Shown: piece by piece, positions 15,390 to 23,813 of the stretch
Position numbering within the stretch: position 1 is the first letter of the stretch
Layout of the letters: every line of letters begins with the position of its first letter
DNA from: CAG-390 sp964522215
Lineage (GTDB): Bacteria > Bacillota > Clostridia > Oscillospirales > CAG-272
Reading direction: 5' to 3'
Assembly: GCA_964522215.1 (NCBI GenBank)
Contig: CAZFVR010000007.1
Location: 1-64,000, forward strand
DNA length: 64,000 bases
The notes under the pieces: model-generated
What the model was told of the DNA's origin: nothing
The model's database searches: none
What the model saw: only the letters and a program-made list of their open reading frames with translations
Position numbers and translations under genes: made by a program

Positions 15390-17297
15390 ATGGAAAATAT
15401 AGACAACATGGCCGAGCGAAGTCTTGAGGCACTCTCCCGCGACAATTTGACGAGCGAGGGCAAAAAAAGACTGCGCCGTGAGCTTATTTGCGGTGCGGCG
15501 GCGATAGTTTGCATGGCGGCGGGGCTGATATATTCAGCAGTCTTCCCCGCCCGACCGACTATCCCCGCCATGATATACACCGTAGGCTTTTTAATAGAAG
15601 CCGTACCGATATTTATCGCATCCGTGCAGGGTGTGATATCCAAAAACATGACCAACGCCATGGAGCTGTTGGTTGCGATAGCGATAACCGCCTGCTATTT
15701 CAGCGGCGAGCTTATTCTATCCATCCTCATACCCCTCATACTCAACATAGCGCACTTTCTTGAGGAGCGCAGTATAATGGGCGGGCGGGATGTTATTGAC
15801 GGTCTGCGGCGGATGCAGCAAAGCACTGCCACGCTGATAGACGGCGAGCGTGAGATCACCGTGGATACCTCCTCCCTGCGCATTGGGCAAAGGATAGTGG
15901 TGCGCCCGGGCGATGGCATACCGATAGACGGTGTTATAATTAGCGGCGAGGGACATATAGACCAAAAATCGCTGACAGGCGAACCGCTCCCATATCACGC
16001 CAAGGTGGGCGACAATGTTTACGCGGGAACGATAGATCTTGACGGCCGCTTGATAGTTGAGGTCAAAAAAGAGTTCGTTGACACGTCATTTTCGCAGATA
16101 TTAGCTCTGCTTGAGCGTTCGGAGACGATATCCGCCCCCGAATCGCGGATAATAGACAAGTTTATGGCCTATTATATCCCGTTCGTTTTGGCAGTTGCGG
16201 CGGCGGTGGCACTGCTCACTCGCGATGCCGACAAGGCGATAGCGATACTTGTGGTCTCCTGCCCCTGCGGGCAGATGCTTGTAAGCTCGGCACCGATGAT
16301 AGCCGCCCTCTCCGCCGCCACACGGCGTGGCATACTTATCAAGAACTCCAAATTTATTGAGGAGATGACCGAGCTTGATGCCGTTGTGTTTGATAAAACG
16401 GGTACTATAACCCGCGGCGAGCTATCACTCATTGGCATCTGCCCTGCCAACGGTCACACCGAGGATGAACTGCTGTCTGCCGCCGCAAGCGTGGCGCGCG
16501 GCTCTACCCACCCCGTCTCCCGTGCGCTTTGCGCCGCCGCAAAGGAACACGGAGCGGATGCCGCCCCCTTGGGTCAGCTAAAGATAAGGGAGATATCCGG
16601 TCACGGTGTCGAGGGAGTTGCACAGGACGGCAGCATTATCCGCTTTGGCAAGCGCGAGTGGATAGCGGGGGCGGACTGCATGCCCGAACCGCCCGAGGAT
16701 CACATAGGAAGCATCAGCTACGTTGAAGCGGGCGGTGTATGCCTTGGATACCTCATATTCGGGGACACACTGCGCCAGGGCGCGGCGGAATGCATAAAGG
16801 AACTGGCGGACGTTGGCATCAGCACATCGGTGATGCTCACAGGTGACCGCAAAGCCCCCGCAGAGGCGATATGCGCCGCCGTGGGCATTGGCACACTGCA
16901 TGCCGATCTTTTACCGGAGGACAAATACAGGCACCTGCAGGAGCTAAAGCTCGACCACCGCGTGCTGGCGGTGGGTGACGGCATAAATGACGCGCCGGCA
17001 CTACGCGAGGCAGATGTTGGCATTGCCATGGGCGCGATGGGATCTGACCTTGCAATAATGTCATCCGACATCGCGCTTATGAACAACGACCTCTCAAACA
17101 TTCCATACGCCGCAAGGCTTGCCAAAAAAACGCGGCGCACGATATATCAAAATCTTGCGCTTTCGATAGGCATAAGTGCCTGCATGATAGGACTTTCCGC
17201 CTTTGGAGTGATAAGTGCACTGGCCGGCTCGATACTTCACAACTGCGGCGCGTTTGCCGTGCTTATTAACAGCTCAAGAATACTGCGGACAAAATAA
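15390..17297 (+). CDS. P1B-type heavy-metal-translocating ATPase
   Basis: 635 residues, ATP-driven metal transporter. Motifs in order: TGEP (actuator, about 198), SCPCGQML (metal-site CPC in the sixth span, about 290), FDKTGTITRGE (phosphorylated Asp, about 333), THPVSRAL (the P1B HP motif) and VGDGINDAPAL (hinge). There is no N-terminal HMA or CxxC metal-binding domain. Two features are atypical: CPC is followed by Gly-Gln instead of Ala-Leu, and the last span carries LHNCGAFAVLINSSRIL. The metal therefore cannot be assigned; Zn, Cd, Mn or Cu are all open. ATG 15390 follows GAAGGTGA. It is the last gene of the LRR/SPFH operon. Confidence 0.9.
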   Translation: MENIDNMAERSLEALSRDNLTSEGKKRLRRELICGAAAIVCMAAGLIYSAVFPARPTIPAMIYTVGFLIEAVPIFIASVQGVISKNMTNAMELLVAIAITACYFSGELILSILIPLILNIAHFLEERSIMGGRDVIDGLRRMQQSTATLIDGEREITVDTSSLRIGQRIVVRPGDGIPIDGVIISGEGHIDQKSLTGEPLPYHAKVGDNVYAGTIDLDGRLIVEVKKEFVDTSFSQILALLERSETISAPESRIIDKFMAYYIPFVLAVAAAVALLTRDADKAIAILVVSCPCGQMLVSSAPMIAALSAATRRGILIKNSKFIEEMTELDAVVFDKTGTITRGELSLIGICPANGHTEDELLSAAASVARGSTHPVSRALCAAAKEHGADAAPLGQLKIREISGHGVEGVAQDGSIIRFGKREWIAGADCMPEPPEDHIGSISYVEAGGVCLGYLIFGDTLRQGAAECIKELADVGISTSVMLTGDRKAPAEAICAAVGIGTLHADLLPEDKYRHLQELKLDHRVLAVGDGINDAPALREADVGIAMGAMGSDLAIMSSDIALMNNDLSNIPYAARLAKKTRRTIYQNLALSIGISACMIGLSAFGVISALAGSILHNCGAFAVLINSSRILRTK

Positions 17298-17313
17298 TGC
17301 GATCGTCGCATAC

Positions 17314-17357
17314 ATAATATCGCCCCGAAGCGCCAAGGCACTTCGGGGCGATATTAT
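17314..17357. terminator. bidirectional terminator
   Basis: A 17-base perfect stem (17314-17330 with 17341-17357) around a ten-base loop, AT-rich at both outer ends. It lies between the convergent ATPase and SGNH-hydrolase genes. Confidence 0.9.
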
Positions 17358-17392
17358 ATTTGATGATATTTTTCTTGATGCCCGCGCACGGA

Positions 17393-18157
17393 TCAGATAA
17401 GCGTGGGCAGATGGCGCAGAATGGTATCGGCAATGCGGCGATGCCCCGCCGCACTCGGATGCAGGCGGTCGCGCTCGGTATTTACAAAAAACTCGGCAGC
17501 GCTTGAATCCGCAAGCGGAAAAAGTCCGCTCTCTCTGTAAAGATCGATCATGGGGATCGCCCAAATATCCGCTGCACGTCGCACGGCGGCAATATATTCC
17601 TCAAAAAACACGCCTATTGAATTTGAATACAGCTCGCTGTACTGTATATTTTTAGGTCCAAACGTAGCGTAGGCGCGGTGTATGGGGGTCATTATGACGA
17701 TGGCCGTGCGTGGGTAATGTTCACGCAAAAAGCCAAGGAGCATATTAAGCCTGCCGCAGACAGTGGCGTGATCGAATAACGGACGGCGCACGCGGCGCTC
17801 CTCCCGCCGTACCTCGCGTCCCTCGGCATCGCGCTCACAAACGACCCTCTCCCGATCCTCGTCAAAAAAACTGCCAAGCGGAATGTTACCGTAAAAGTCG
17901 TTCGTTCCGGCAAAGATAAACACGGCATCTATCTCCTGCCCAAACTCAGCGTGCATGCGCTCGGCCTGTCCCAAAAGCGCAGCCAGCTGTGCTCCGTTTT
18001 TGCCGTACCCCACCGTATCGATGCCAAGCTCCTCACCCAAAAGATCAAAATATCGCTCGCCCATCTTCACGCCGACTCCCTCGGTAATGGAATCACCGAG
18101 AAAACAAAAACGCTTGGTTGTGCGTGTTGCTGTCATATCCTTTATTTTGTCCGTCAC
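17393..18157 (-). CDS. SGNH/GDSL-family hydrolase
   Basis: 254 residues. Esterase/lipase-like SGNH fold: block I FLGDSITEGVG (catalytic Ser, about 21), block II Gly in VGYGKNGAQ, block III FAGTNDFYG (Asn), block V DRLHPSAAGHRRIAD with catalytic Asp and His near the C-terminus. There is no signal peptide, so it acts in the cytoplasm or on internalised substrate. An insertion at about 110-125 is very rich in Arg and Glu. The GTG start at 18157 overlaps the stop of the upstream acetyltransferase gene by four bases; an ATG at 18136 with AAAGGAT before it is an alternative. Substrate unknown. Confidence 0.87.
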   Translation of the reverse strand: MTDKIKDMTATRTTKRFCFLGDSITEGVGVKMGERYFDLLGEELGIDTVGYGKNGAQLAALLGQAERMHAEFGQEIDAVFIFAGTNDFYGNIPLGSFFDEDRERVVCERDAEGREVRREERRVRRPLFDHATVCGRLNMLLGFLREHYPRTAIVIMTPIHRAYATFGPKNIQYSELYSNSIGVFFEEYIAAVRRAADIWAIPMIDLYRESGLFPLADSSAAEFFVNTERDRLHPSAAGHRRIADTILRHLPTLI

Positions 18158-18693
18158 TTTGCCGCTCCCGCCTCGACAGGAAGTTCAAATGCCACCCTGT
18201 GCTCTCCGTTTTTAAGATAGATCACACCACAGCGGGTAAAGCCGGTGCGTTCTACCATGCGGATCATGGGGTAGTTGCCGTGGTGGGTGTCCACACGCAG
18301 GCTGGCTATTGAATGTTCAGCACAGTATCCCTTAAGATATTCTATGATATCATCGCTCACGCCGTGGCCGCGGCACTCCTTGGCTACGCAAAAGCGATGC
18401 AATGCGATGTACGGACCATCCGTCAGCCATGCGCCCTCAAATATCTCGTCATAATTGGGGTCACCGGAGGAGATCGCCGCGTAAGTGCCGCAAAGCTTGC
18501 CGCTTGAGGCATCGCGCACGGTGTAGGATATCCCCGCCTCGATATCGCGCAGCACAACATCACGATTTGGGTAGCCGTATTGCCATTGATCGATCCCCAG
18601 ACGACCTATGCTGTCCCTCGCCTCCTCGATGACCACCATGATATCATCGGTATCAAGTAATGTAGCGCGACTTATAACGATATTATTCTTCAT
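18154..18693 (-). CDS. GNAT-family N-acetyltransferase
   Basis: 179 residues. GNAT fold with a central strand GKLCGTYAAI, the motif A region LHRFCVAKECRGHGVSDDIIEYL (shortened here to key residues: R-G-H-G, acetyl-CoA pyrophosphate loop) and a C-terminal MVERTGFTRCGVIY. The usual Q/RxxGxG/A is slightly altered, as is common in this family. It overlaps the lipoprotein gene upstream by 11 bases and the SGNH hydrolase gene downstream by 4. Acceptor substrate unknown. Confidence 0.83.
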   Translation of the reverse strand: MKNNIVISRATLLDTDDIMVVIEEARDSIGRLGIDQWQYGYPNRDVVLRDIEAGISYTVRDASSGKLCGTYAAISSGDPNYDEIFEGAWLTDGPYIALHRFCVAKECRGHGVSDDIIEYLKGYCAEHSIASLRVDTHHGNYPMIRMVERTGFTRCGVIYLKNGEHRVAFELPVEAGAAK

Positions 18694-19063
18694 TTGTTTC
18701 TGCCCCCTTAGCGCAGACCGAGCAGGCGCGTTGCTTGCCCGCCGCCTCGGCCTCCTCTATAGTTCCTGAATTAATATTTGTTGATCTTTTAAGTGACGAG
18801 CACTCGGCACTTGCGTGCCACACCTTGCCGGTGGATGTCCAAAACAGCACCGCCGCGCCGCTCTCATCGGTGGTTGGCGGATATTTTTCGCTCTCCGCCG
18901 CCTCACGCTCGGAAATGGCAAGCCAGATCGATTCCACTGCCTCCGGCGTTAGTGTATCCCCTGTGTAAAAGCCCGAGTCCCCGGATGAATAGGTCGAGCA
19001 CGAGGTGAGCGCCAAGGATAAAACAAGACAAACAAGCACAACCGCCGTCATTTTCCTTTGCAT
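18683..19063 (-). CDS. lipoprotein with a His/Cys metal-binding-like C-terminal domain
   Basis: 126 residues. Signal peptide with lipobox LTSC (Cys at about 22). After a short linker the C-terminal half reads LFWTSTGKVWHASAEC, then SLKRS, SGTIEEAEAAGK and ACSVC. The His, Cys, and Cys-x-x-Cys spacing resembles small metal-binding domains of the Ada-N type found at the ends of Firmicutes surface proteins. I chose the ATG at 19063, which follows GAGGTGAG; a GTG at 19072 is the alternative. It sits directly after the XRE-TPR regulator. Function unknown; an extracellular metal or redox sensor is possible. Confidence 0.7.
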   Translation of the reverse strand: MQRKMTAVVLVCLVLSLALTSCSTYSSGDSGFYTGDTLTPEAVESIWLAISEREAAESEKYPPTTDESGAAVLFWTSTGKVWHASAECSSLKRSTNINSGTIEEAEAAGKQRACSVCAKGAETNEE

Positions 19064-19068
19064 GAGAC

Positions 19069-19953
19069 TCACCTCAAAAACTTTTCAAGCAGGCCAAGCT
19101 TATCGCTTGAATATTCGTAAGCTCCGCGGTAATCAGACATTGCACTGCAGCAGCGCTCAAGATCGGCAAAAATAAAATACATTATCGGTGCCGCGACCTC
19201 CGTCTCTCCTGTCAGGAGCGAGCGCAGCTCTGTGTATCCGTCGTGATAATTTTTGCGCTCTATAGCCATCCTCGCCCTTATATGTGCGGCATATTGGCGT
19301 TCTCGCTCATCCACATGTGCAAAATACATTCGTGCCAGCATCTCGCCATCCGGGCGGCCTATGGCACGAAGCACCGAATAGTATCGGCAAAAGGGATCTG
19401 AGAGTGCTCCGGGAGCTACCCCATCCGCCTCGTCTGACATATCCGAGTAGATAGAGGGCGAGATATCATGCATACAAGCAAGATAAACGGCAGATCTTTC
19501 CTCTATTCCGTCAAGTGGATAGATGGTCTCCGTTTTTTTTGCGGTTGCCTCATCAAAAAGTGCCACGGCATCGTTGAGCCGCCCCTCAGCAAACTTTTCG
19601 CATGCAAGGCTGAATGAGCAAAGGCAGATCAGCGCATTTATCTCGTCATCCTCGCCGCCAAGCGACATGCAGATATCGCGGCAGATCTTGTGGTCGCCCG
19701 CATGGTACGCCCGCTTGATGTTGGGCATGGCGTTCATTTTTTTATAATAGAATTCGTCGCCGTCCTCCGCCAGCAAAAAGCCTGCGGGAACACCAAGCCG
19801 TGAAGCAAGGTAGATCACGGTAGGCAGCGACGGCAGTGCCGCGCCGTTTTCGATGCGCGAGAGCATGTTACGGGTGATCTCCGAACCAGCAAGCTCGCTT
19901 TGCGTCATCATTTTTGCCCCACGCAGAGCGCGGATCTTTTCACCTATATTCAT
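19069..19953 (-). CDS. XRE-family regulator with TPR-like C-terminal domain
   Basis: 294 residues. Residues 1 to about 62 are an XRE helix-turn-helix (MTQSELAGSEITRNMLSRIE). The remainder is all-helical with repeated A/Y/F-rich segments (for example FSLACEKFAEGRLNDAVALF and ARMAIERKNYHDGYTEL), consistent with tetratricopeptide repeats, which in Rgg/PlcR/RNPP-like regulators bind peptides. The stop of the DivIVA-like gene overlaps its start, and the lipoprotein gene follows closely. It may regulate this operon; that is inference. Confidence 0.83.
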   Translation of the reverse strand: MNIGEKIRALRGAKMMTQSELAGSEITRNMLSRIENGAALPSLPTVIYLASRLGVPAGFLLAEDGDEFYYKKMNAMPNIKRAYHAGDHKICRDICMSLGGEDDEINALICLCSFSLACEKFAEGRLNDAVALFDEATAKKTETIYPLDGIEERSAVYLACMHDISPSIYSDMSDEADGVAPGALSDPFCRYYSVLRAIGRPDGEMLARMYFAHVDERERQYAAHIRARMAIERKNYHDGYTELRSLLTGETEVAAPIMYFIFADLERCCSAMSDYRGAYEYSSDKLGLLEKFLR

Positions 19954-21002
19954 TTTCTGCGTCCAAACCTAAAAAATCCGTCATCACGGTGCTGTTTGGA
20001 TGCAGTGCGGCCCATCTCCTGTCCGCGGCGAGATGACCTGTGCGAAACGGAACTCGCCGATGCCACTGACGCCGTCCTCATGGCGGATGCATTGGCCTCC
20101 TTGACGGCGTTGTCGGCCGCGGCACTTGAAGCTGCTTTTTTATCGGCGCTTTGAGCTGAATTCACACTTGTTTTTGCATTTGCATCGGATCCTCCGGCGA
20201 CATCGGCACTTACTCCGGCATTATCCGCCGCCAGCTCGGCCTCGGCCAGCTTTTGCTCTATCAGACGCTCTATCTCGGCGCGGAGCTTTTCTACACGAAC
20301 GACCGCCGTGCGATTTTTATCATACAGCTCCTCACTGAGCTTACCAACGCCTGCCTCTGCGGAGCGCATATTTGCCAAAATATCATCAAGGCTCTCGGCG
20401 GCAGTGCGATTTATAAGCTCATATATCTCGCAAAGCTCACCGCTCATCTGACCCTTTATCTCCTCGCATGCGGCTGCACTGCCGAGACTGCGCGCCTCCG
20501 CCCTTATCCTTTCCGCCTCATTATAAGCGGAGCGGATAACATTATCCGCCTCTGCCACCGCACCTGCTTGCGGCGCCGTAAGACGGCGGGAATCAAGCTC
20601 ATCATACGCCGCAGCACGCCGCCGCAGTTCACAAAGTTCCTCGGCGGAGGGCATATCACTCGGGACATCCGCAAGCATCCCGCGCAGTGCGGTCGCCTCC
20701 TTGGCGTGTGAGGCGGCCTCCTCCTCCGCCTTGAGGCACTTTTGGCGAAGAGCCTCAAGCTCACCCTCGGAGCTTTCAAGCTTTAGCCGAAGCTCCTCGG
20801 CACGAGTTTTTGCATTCTCAAGCTCACGACGAAGCTCTTCGTCCTCGCCCTTGAGTACGTCAAGCTCACCCTTGAGCTTTGTCGCATTTGCCGATGCCGC
20901 TGCCATCTCGGATGCGTGGCGTGCATCAACCCCGGAAATATATTTATTTACATCCTTTTTATTATATCCAGCCATTGACGAGCGAAAGATGACCTTATCC
21001 AT
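19950..21002 (-). CDS. DivIVA-like coiled-coil protein
   Basis: 350 residues. The N-terminus (FRSSMAGYNKKDVNKYI) resembles the DivIVA/GpsB family start in Clostridia, where a short motif after residue 10 contacts membrane. Residues about 35-115 are a long heptad coiled coil very rich in Glu, Lys and Ala; a second helical region runs to about 255. The tail is Ala/Ser/Asp-rich and disordered, ending in a basic FFRFGRRK. Such proteins scaffold growth or division at curved membrane. Ribosome site GGGAAGGG precedes the ATG. It heads the five-gene operon down to the SGNH hydrolase. Confidence 0.72.
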   Translation of the reverse strand: MDKVIFRSSMAGYNKKDVNKYISGVDARHASEMAAASANATKLKGELDVLKGEDEELRRELENAKTRAEELRLKLESSEGELEALRQKCLKAEEEAASHAKEATALRGMLADVPSDMPSAEELCELRRRAAAYDELDSRRLTAPQAGAVAEADNVIRSAYNEAERIRAEARSLGSAAACEEIKGQMSGELCEIYELINRTAAESLDDILANMRSAEAGVGKLSEELYDKNRTAVVRVEKLRAEIERLIEQKLAEAELAADNAGVSADVAGGSDANAKTSVNSAQSADKKAASSAAADNAVKEANASAMRTASVASASSVSHRSSRRGQEMGRTASKQHRDDGFFRFGRRK

Positions 21003-21211
21003 ACTCGACCCTTCCCTTCCGACATTATTACCGTTATTACCATTATTACTATCGATCCGATATCATTCAAGGATCTCAACACTTCCCTGTACATTTTATC
21101 ACAAAGCCGCCAAGTAATCAATCTCTTTTGCGTTTTTTTCTCAAAAAAAGCAAAAAAAAATATATTTCCGACCCTATCCGGCGCAAAATTTGATTTTTTT
21201 CGCTACATCTA

Positions 21212-21240
21212 TTTACCGTAACGTTTTTTTGTAGTATAAT
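21212..21240 (+). promoter_or_regulatory. promoter of xpt
   Basis: TTTACC at 21212-21217, 17-base spacer, TATAAT at 21235-21240. The leader of about 75 bases can pair GGGATAT with ATATCCC, but I see no purine-riboswitch core in it. Confidence 0.65.
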
Positions 21241-21320
21241 ATATTAAAGGGATATTCGAAGCAGAATAAAATGCGGGATCTTATATCCCAAACACAGTGA
21301 CCAACAGCTCGGAGGTAGGT

Positions 21321-21896
21321 ATGGAGCTTTTAAAACAGATGATCAGAGAACAGGGCGAGCTTCGCCCGGGCGGTGTTGTTATAGTTTCGAACTTTTTAAA
21401 TCACCGCATGAATACAGAATTGATCGACAAGATAGGTGAGGAGTTTTACCGCATATTTGCCGACAAAAAGCCAACACTTATCCTCACCGTTGAGGCATCG
21501 GGCATTGGCATTGCATGTCTTGCCGCGCGCTATTTCGGCGTGGATGTGGTGTTTGCAAAAAAATCACAGTCAAAGAACCTCAGCGGCGATACATATTCAT
21601 CCCTTGTGCGCTCCTTTACGCGCGGTTCTGTTTTTGAGGTGCGCGTGGATCGCGGCTGCATAAAAAAAGGCGACAGAGTCTTGCTGATAGACGACTTTTT
21701 GGCGGACGGCGAGGCGCTTCGAGGTCTTATTGATATTACAAACCAAGCGGGCGCCACCGTTGTTGGCGCGGGCATTTGCATTGAGAAGGCTTTCCAGCCC
21801 GGCGGAGACAGGATACGCGAGATGAATATAGATCTGCACTCGCTGGCACGGATCGGGCTTGACGATGGAGGCAATATGATCCTGCTTGACGACTGA
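21321..21896 (+). CDS. xpt: xanthine phosphoribosyltransferase
   Basis: 191 residues, matching B. subtilis Xpt (194). It salvages xanthine with PRPP to give XMP. Motifs: an N-terminal MELLKQMI and GGVVIVSNFLNHRM typical of Xpt, SGIGIACLAARYFGVD, and the PRPP-binding loop VLLIDDFLADGEAL at about residue 115. The start at 21321 follows GGAGGTAGGT; a longer frame from 21297 lacks a ribosome site. Single-gene unit with its own promoter and terminator. Confidence 0.95.
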   Translation: MELLKQMIREQGELRPGGVVIVSNFLNHRMNTELIDKIGEEFYRIFADKKPTLILTVEASGIGIACLAARYFGVDVVFAKKSQSKNLSGDTYSSLVRSFTRGSVFEVRVDRGCIKKGDRVLLIDDFLADGEALRGLIDITNQAGATVVGAGICIEKAFQPGGDRIREMNIDLHSLARIGLDDGGNMILLDD

Positions 21897-21954
21897 CCGC
21901 TATACCTTTATTATTTTTTAATATAACATTTGAGCCTCCAGCGCTCAAAGCGCA

Positions 21955-22003
21955 ACCGAGCGCAAGTCATGGGACTTGCGCTCGGTGCTTTTTTATTTAT
22001 TTT
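21955..22003 (+). terminator. rho-independent terminator of xpt
   Basis: 14-base perfect stem (ACCGAGCGCAAGTC at 21955-21968 with 21973-21986), four-base loop, then a long T-rich tail. It probably also helps end the convergent hyd transcript. Confidence 0.92.
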
Positions 22004-22040
22004 TATTGCTCTTTACCGATATTACGGCCGAGCGGCGTGA

Positions 22041-23795
22041 TCAAAGACCGCGCTTGATGTATGTGGTGTGCAGTACCTCATGCGCCTTATGGCTGTTGGG
22101 CTGACCGAAATACTCCTCATACAGCTTCATAACAGCCGCATTCTTTTGAGATTCGCGGATATCACACTCGGCATCGTCACGATAAAGGACGGCGGCGCGC
22201 AGTGCGCGAAGATCCGTGGTATTTCTGACAGATGCGGGCTGGTACGGCTGACCGCCACCGTTTACGCATCCGCCGGGGCATGCCATGATCTCGATAAACT
22301 GAACATCTACCTTACCCGCCTTGATATCGTCAAGCAGAGCCTTGGCATTCTTTGTGCCGGAGGCTACAGCAACGTTCACAGTTGTCTCGCCGACCTTATA
22401 GGATGCGGTACGATAACCATCGTCGTTACCCTGACGTCTGATCTCGGGAGTCTCAAGCGGCTGCTCAAGCGGCTTGCCGAGGATCATCTCTGCCGCGTAA
22501 CGGAGGGCTGCCTCCATAACTCCGCCGGTAGCGCCGAATATTGCGCCCGCGCCGGAGCCGATATCAAACGGACGGTCAAACTGCTCGTCCTCAAGCTCAC
22601 GGAACTTGATGCCGGCCTTTTCTATCATTCTGCCTACCTCGCGAGTGGTGATGGCAACATCAACATCCGGGTATCCGGAGGCGGACTGATCGGGTCTGCC
22701 GACCTCAAATTTCTTTGCCGTGCAAGGGATGGCGGATACAAAGAAGATATCCTTGGGATCATAGCCCATCTTTTCGGCAAAGTAGGTCTTCATGACCGCA
22801 CCAAACATCTGCTGGGGCGACTTGCAGCTTGAAAGATTTTCGGTAAATTCGGGATAGTAATGCTCGCAGTATTTGATCCATCCGGGTGAGCAGGAGGTGA
22901 TCATGGGCAGCTTGCCGCCGTTTTGGATACGGCCGATAAGCTCGTTGGCCTCCTCGATGATGGTCAGGTCGGCGGTGAGGTTCATATCATAAACACCGTC
23001 AAAGCCGAGTGCCTTAAGTGCGGCAACCATCTTGCCCTCGCAATCTGTGCCGGGCTCGTAGCCGAAGCACTCGCCGATCTGGGCGCGAACGGAGGGAGCA
23101 GTGCAAATGTAAACATGCTTTGTGGGGTCGGCAATGGCCTCGCGGACCTTATCGGTATCGTCTCTTTCATAAAGAGCGCCGACAGGACATGCCACTATGC
23201 ACTGGCCGCAGTTGATGCAGGAGGTCTCGGCAAGAGGCTGCTCAAACGCGCAAGCGATGTGAGTATCAAAGCCGCGATCGTTAGCACCTATAACTCCGAT
23301 ACCCTGCATTGCAGAGCAAGCAGCCACGCAGCGGCGGCAAAGGATGCACTTGTTGTTATCGCGAATGATGGGGGACTTGTCGTCTACCTCGTAGTGATTT
23401 ACAGCGCCACTGAAACGATGCTCGTCCACACCGTAGTCATTGCAGAGCTTTTGCAGCTCGCAGGTGGTTGAGCGCACGCAGGAGAGGCAGTGCTTTTCGT
23501 GATTGGAGAGCACCAGCTCTAGGTTAGTACGTCTTGCATTGAAAACAGCGGGAGAGTTGGTGCGGATAGCCATTCCCTCAGTTACGGGGTAAACGCAGGA
23601 TGCTACCATGCGGTAGGGCTTTCCGTTTTCGGAGACCTCAACCAAGCAGATACGACATGCGCCGATCTCGTTGATGTCCTTAAGATAGCAGAGAGTGGGA
23701 ATATCGATATGGGCAGCTCTGGCCGCTTCAAGAACGGTACAGCCCTTATCCACGGCATATTCTCTGCCGTTGATCGTTACATTTACTTTTTCCAT
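22041..23795 (-). CDS. hydA: [FeFe]-hydrogenase catalytic subunit HydA
   Basis: 584 residues. Catalyses reversible H2 formation at the H-cluster. N-terminal [2Fe-2S] domain (CYLKDINEIGACRICLVE), a His/Cys [4Fe-4S] site (HEKHCLSCVRSTTC), two [4Fe-4S] ferredoxin motifs (CILCRRCVAAC and CINCGQCIVACPVGA), then the H-cluster domain with all three signatures: TSCSPGW (about 297), PCTAKKFE (about 355) and MACPGGCVNGGGQP (about 500). Domain order and neighbours match the trimeric electron-bifurcating group A3 enzyme that uses NADH and reduced ferredoxin together. Last gene of hydC-hydB-hydA, 18 bases after hydB. Confidence 0.97.
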   Translation of the reverse strand: MEKVNVTINGREYAVDKGCTVLEAARAAHIDIPTLCYLKDINEIGACRICLVEVSENGKPYRMVASCVYPVTEGMAIRTNSPAVFNARRTNLELVLSNHEKHCLSCVRSTTCELQKLCNDYGVDEHRFSGAVNHYEVDDKSPIIRDNNKCILCRRCVAACSAMQGIGVIGANDRGFDTHIACAFEQPLAETSCINCGQCIVACPVGALYERDDTDKVREAIADPTKHVYICTAPSVRAQIGECFGYEPGTDCEGKMVAALKALGFDGVYDMNLTADLTIIEEANELIGRIQNGGKLPMITSCSPGWIKYCEHYYPEFTENLSSCKSPQQMFGAVMKTYFAEKMGYDPKDIFFVSAIPCTAKKFEVGRPDQSASGYPDVDVAITTREVGRMIEKAGIKFRELEDEQFDRPFDIGSGAGAIFGATGGVMEAALRYAAEMILGKPLEQPLETPEIRRQGNDDGYRTASYKVGETTVNVAVASGTKNAKALLDDIKAGKVDVQFIEIMACPGGCVNGGGQPYQPASVRNTTDLRALRAAVLYRDDAECDIRESQKNAAVMKLYEEYFGQPNSHKAHEVLHTTYIKRGL

Positions 23796-23813
23796 TATCT
23801 CATTCTCCTCCGA

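Noticed and set aside
21241..21320. possible purine riboswitch upstream of xpt
   Set aside because: The leader is only about 80 bases and lacks the conserved purine-aptamer core and loops; only a simple GGGATAT/ATATCCC pairing is visible.
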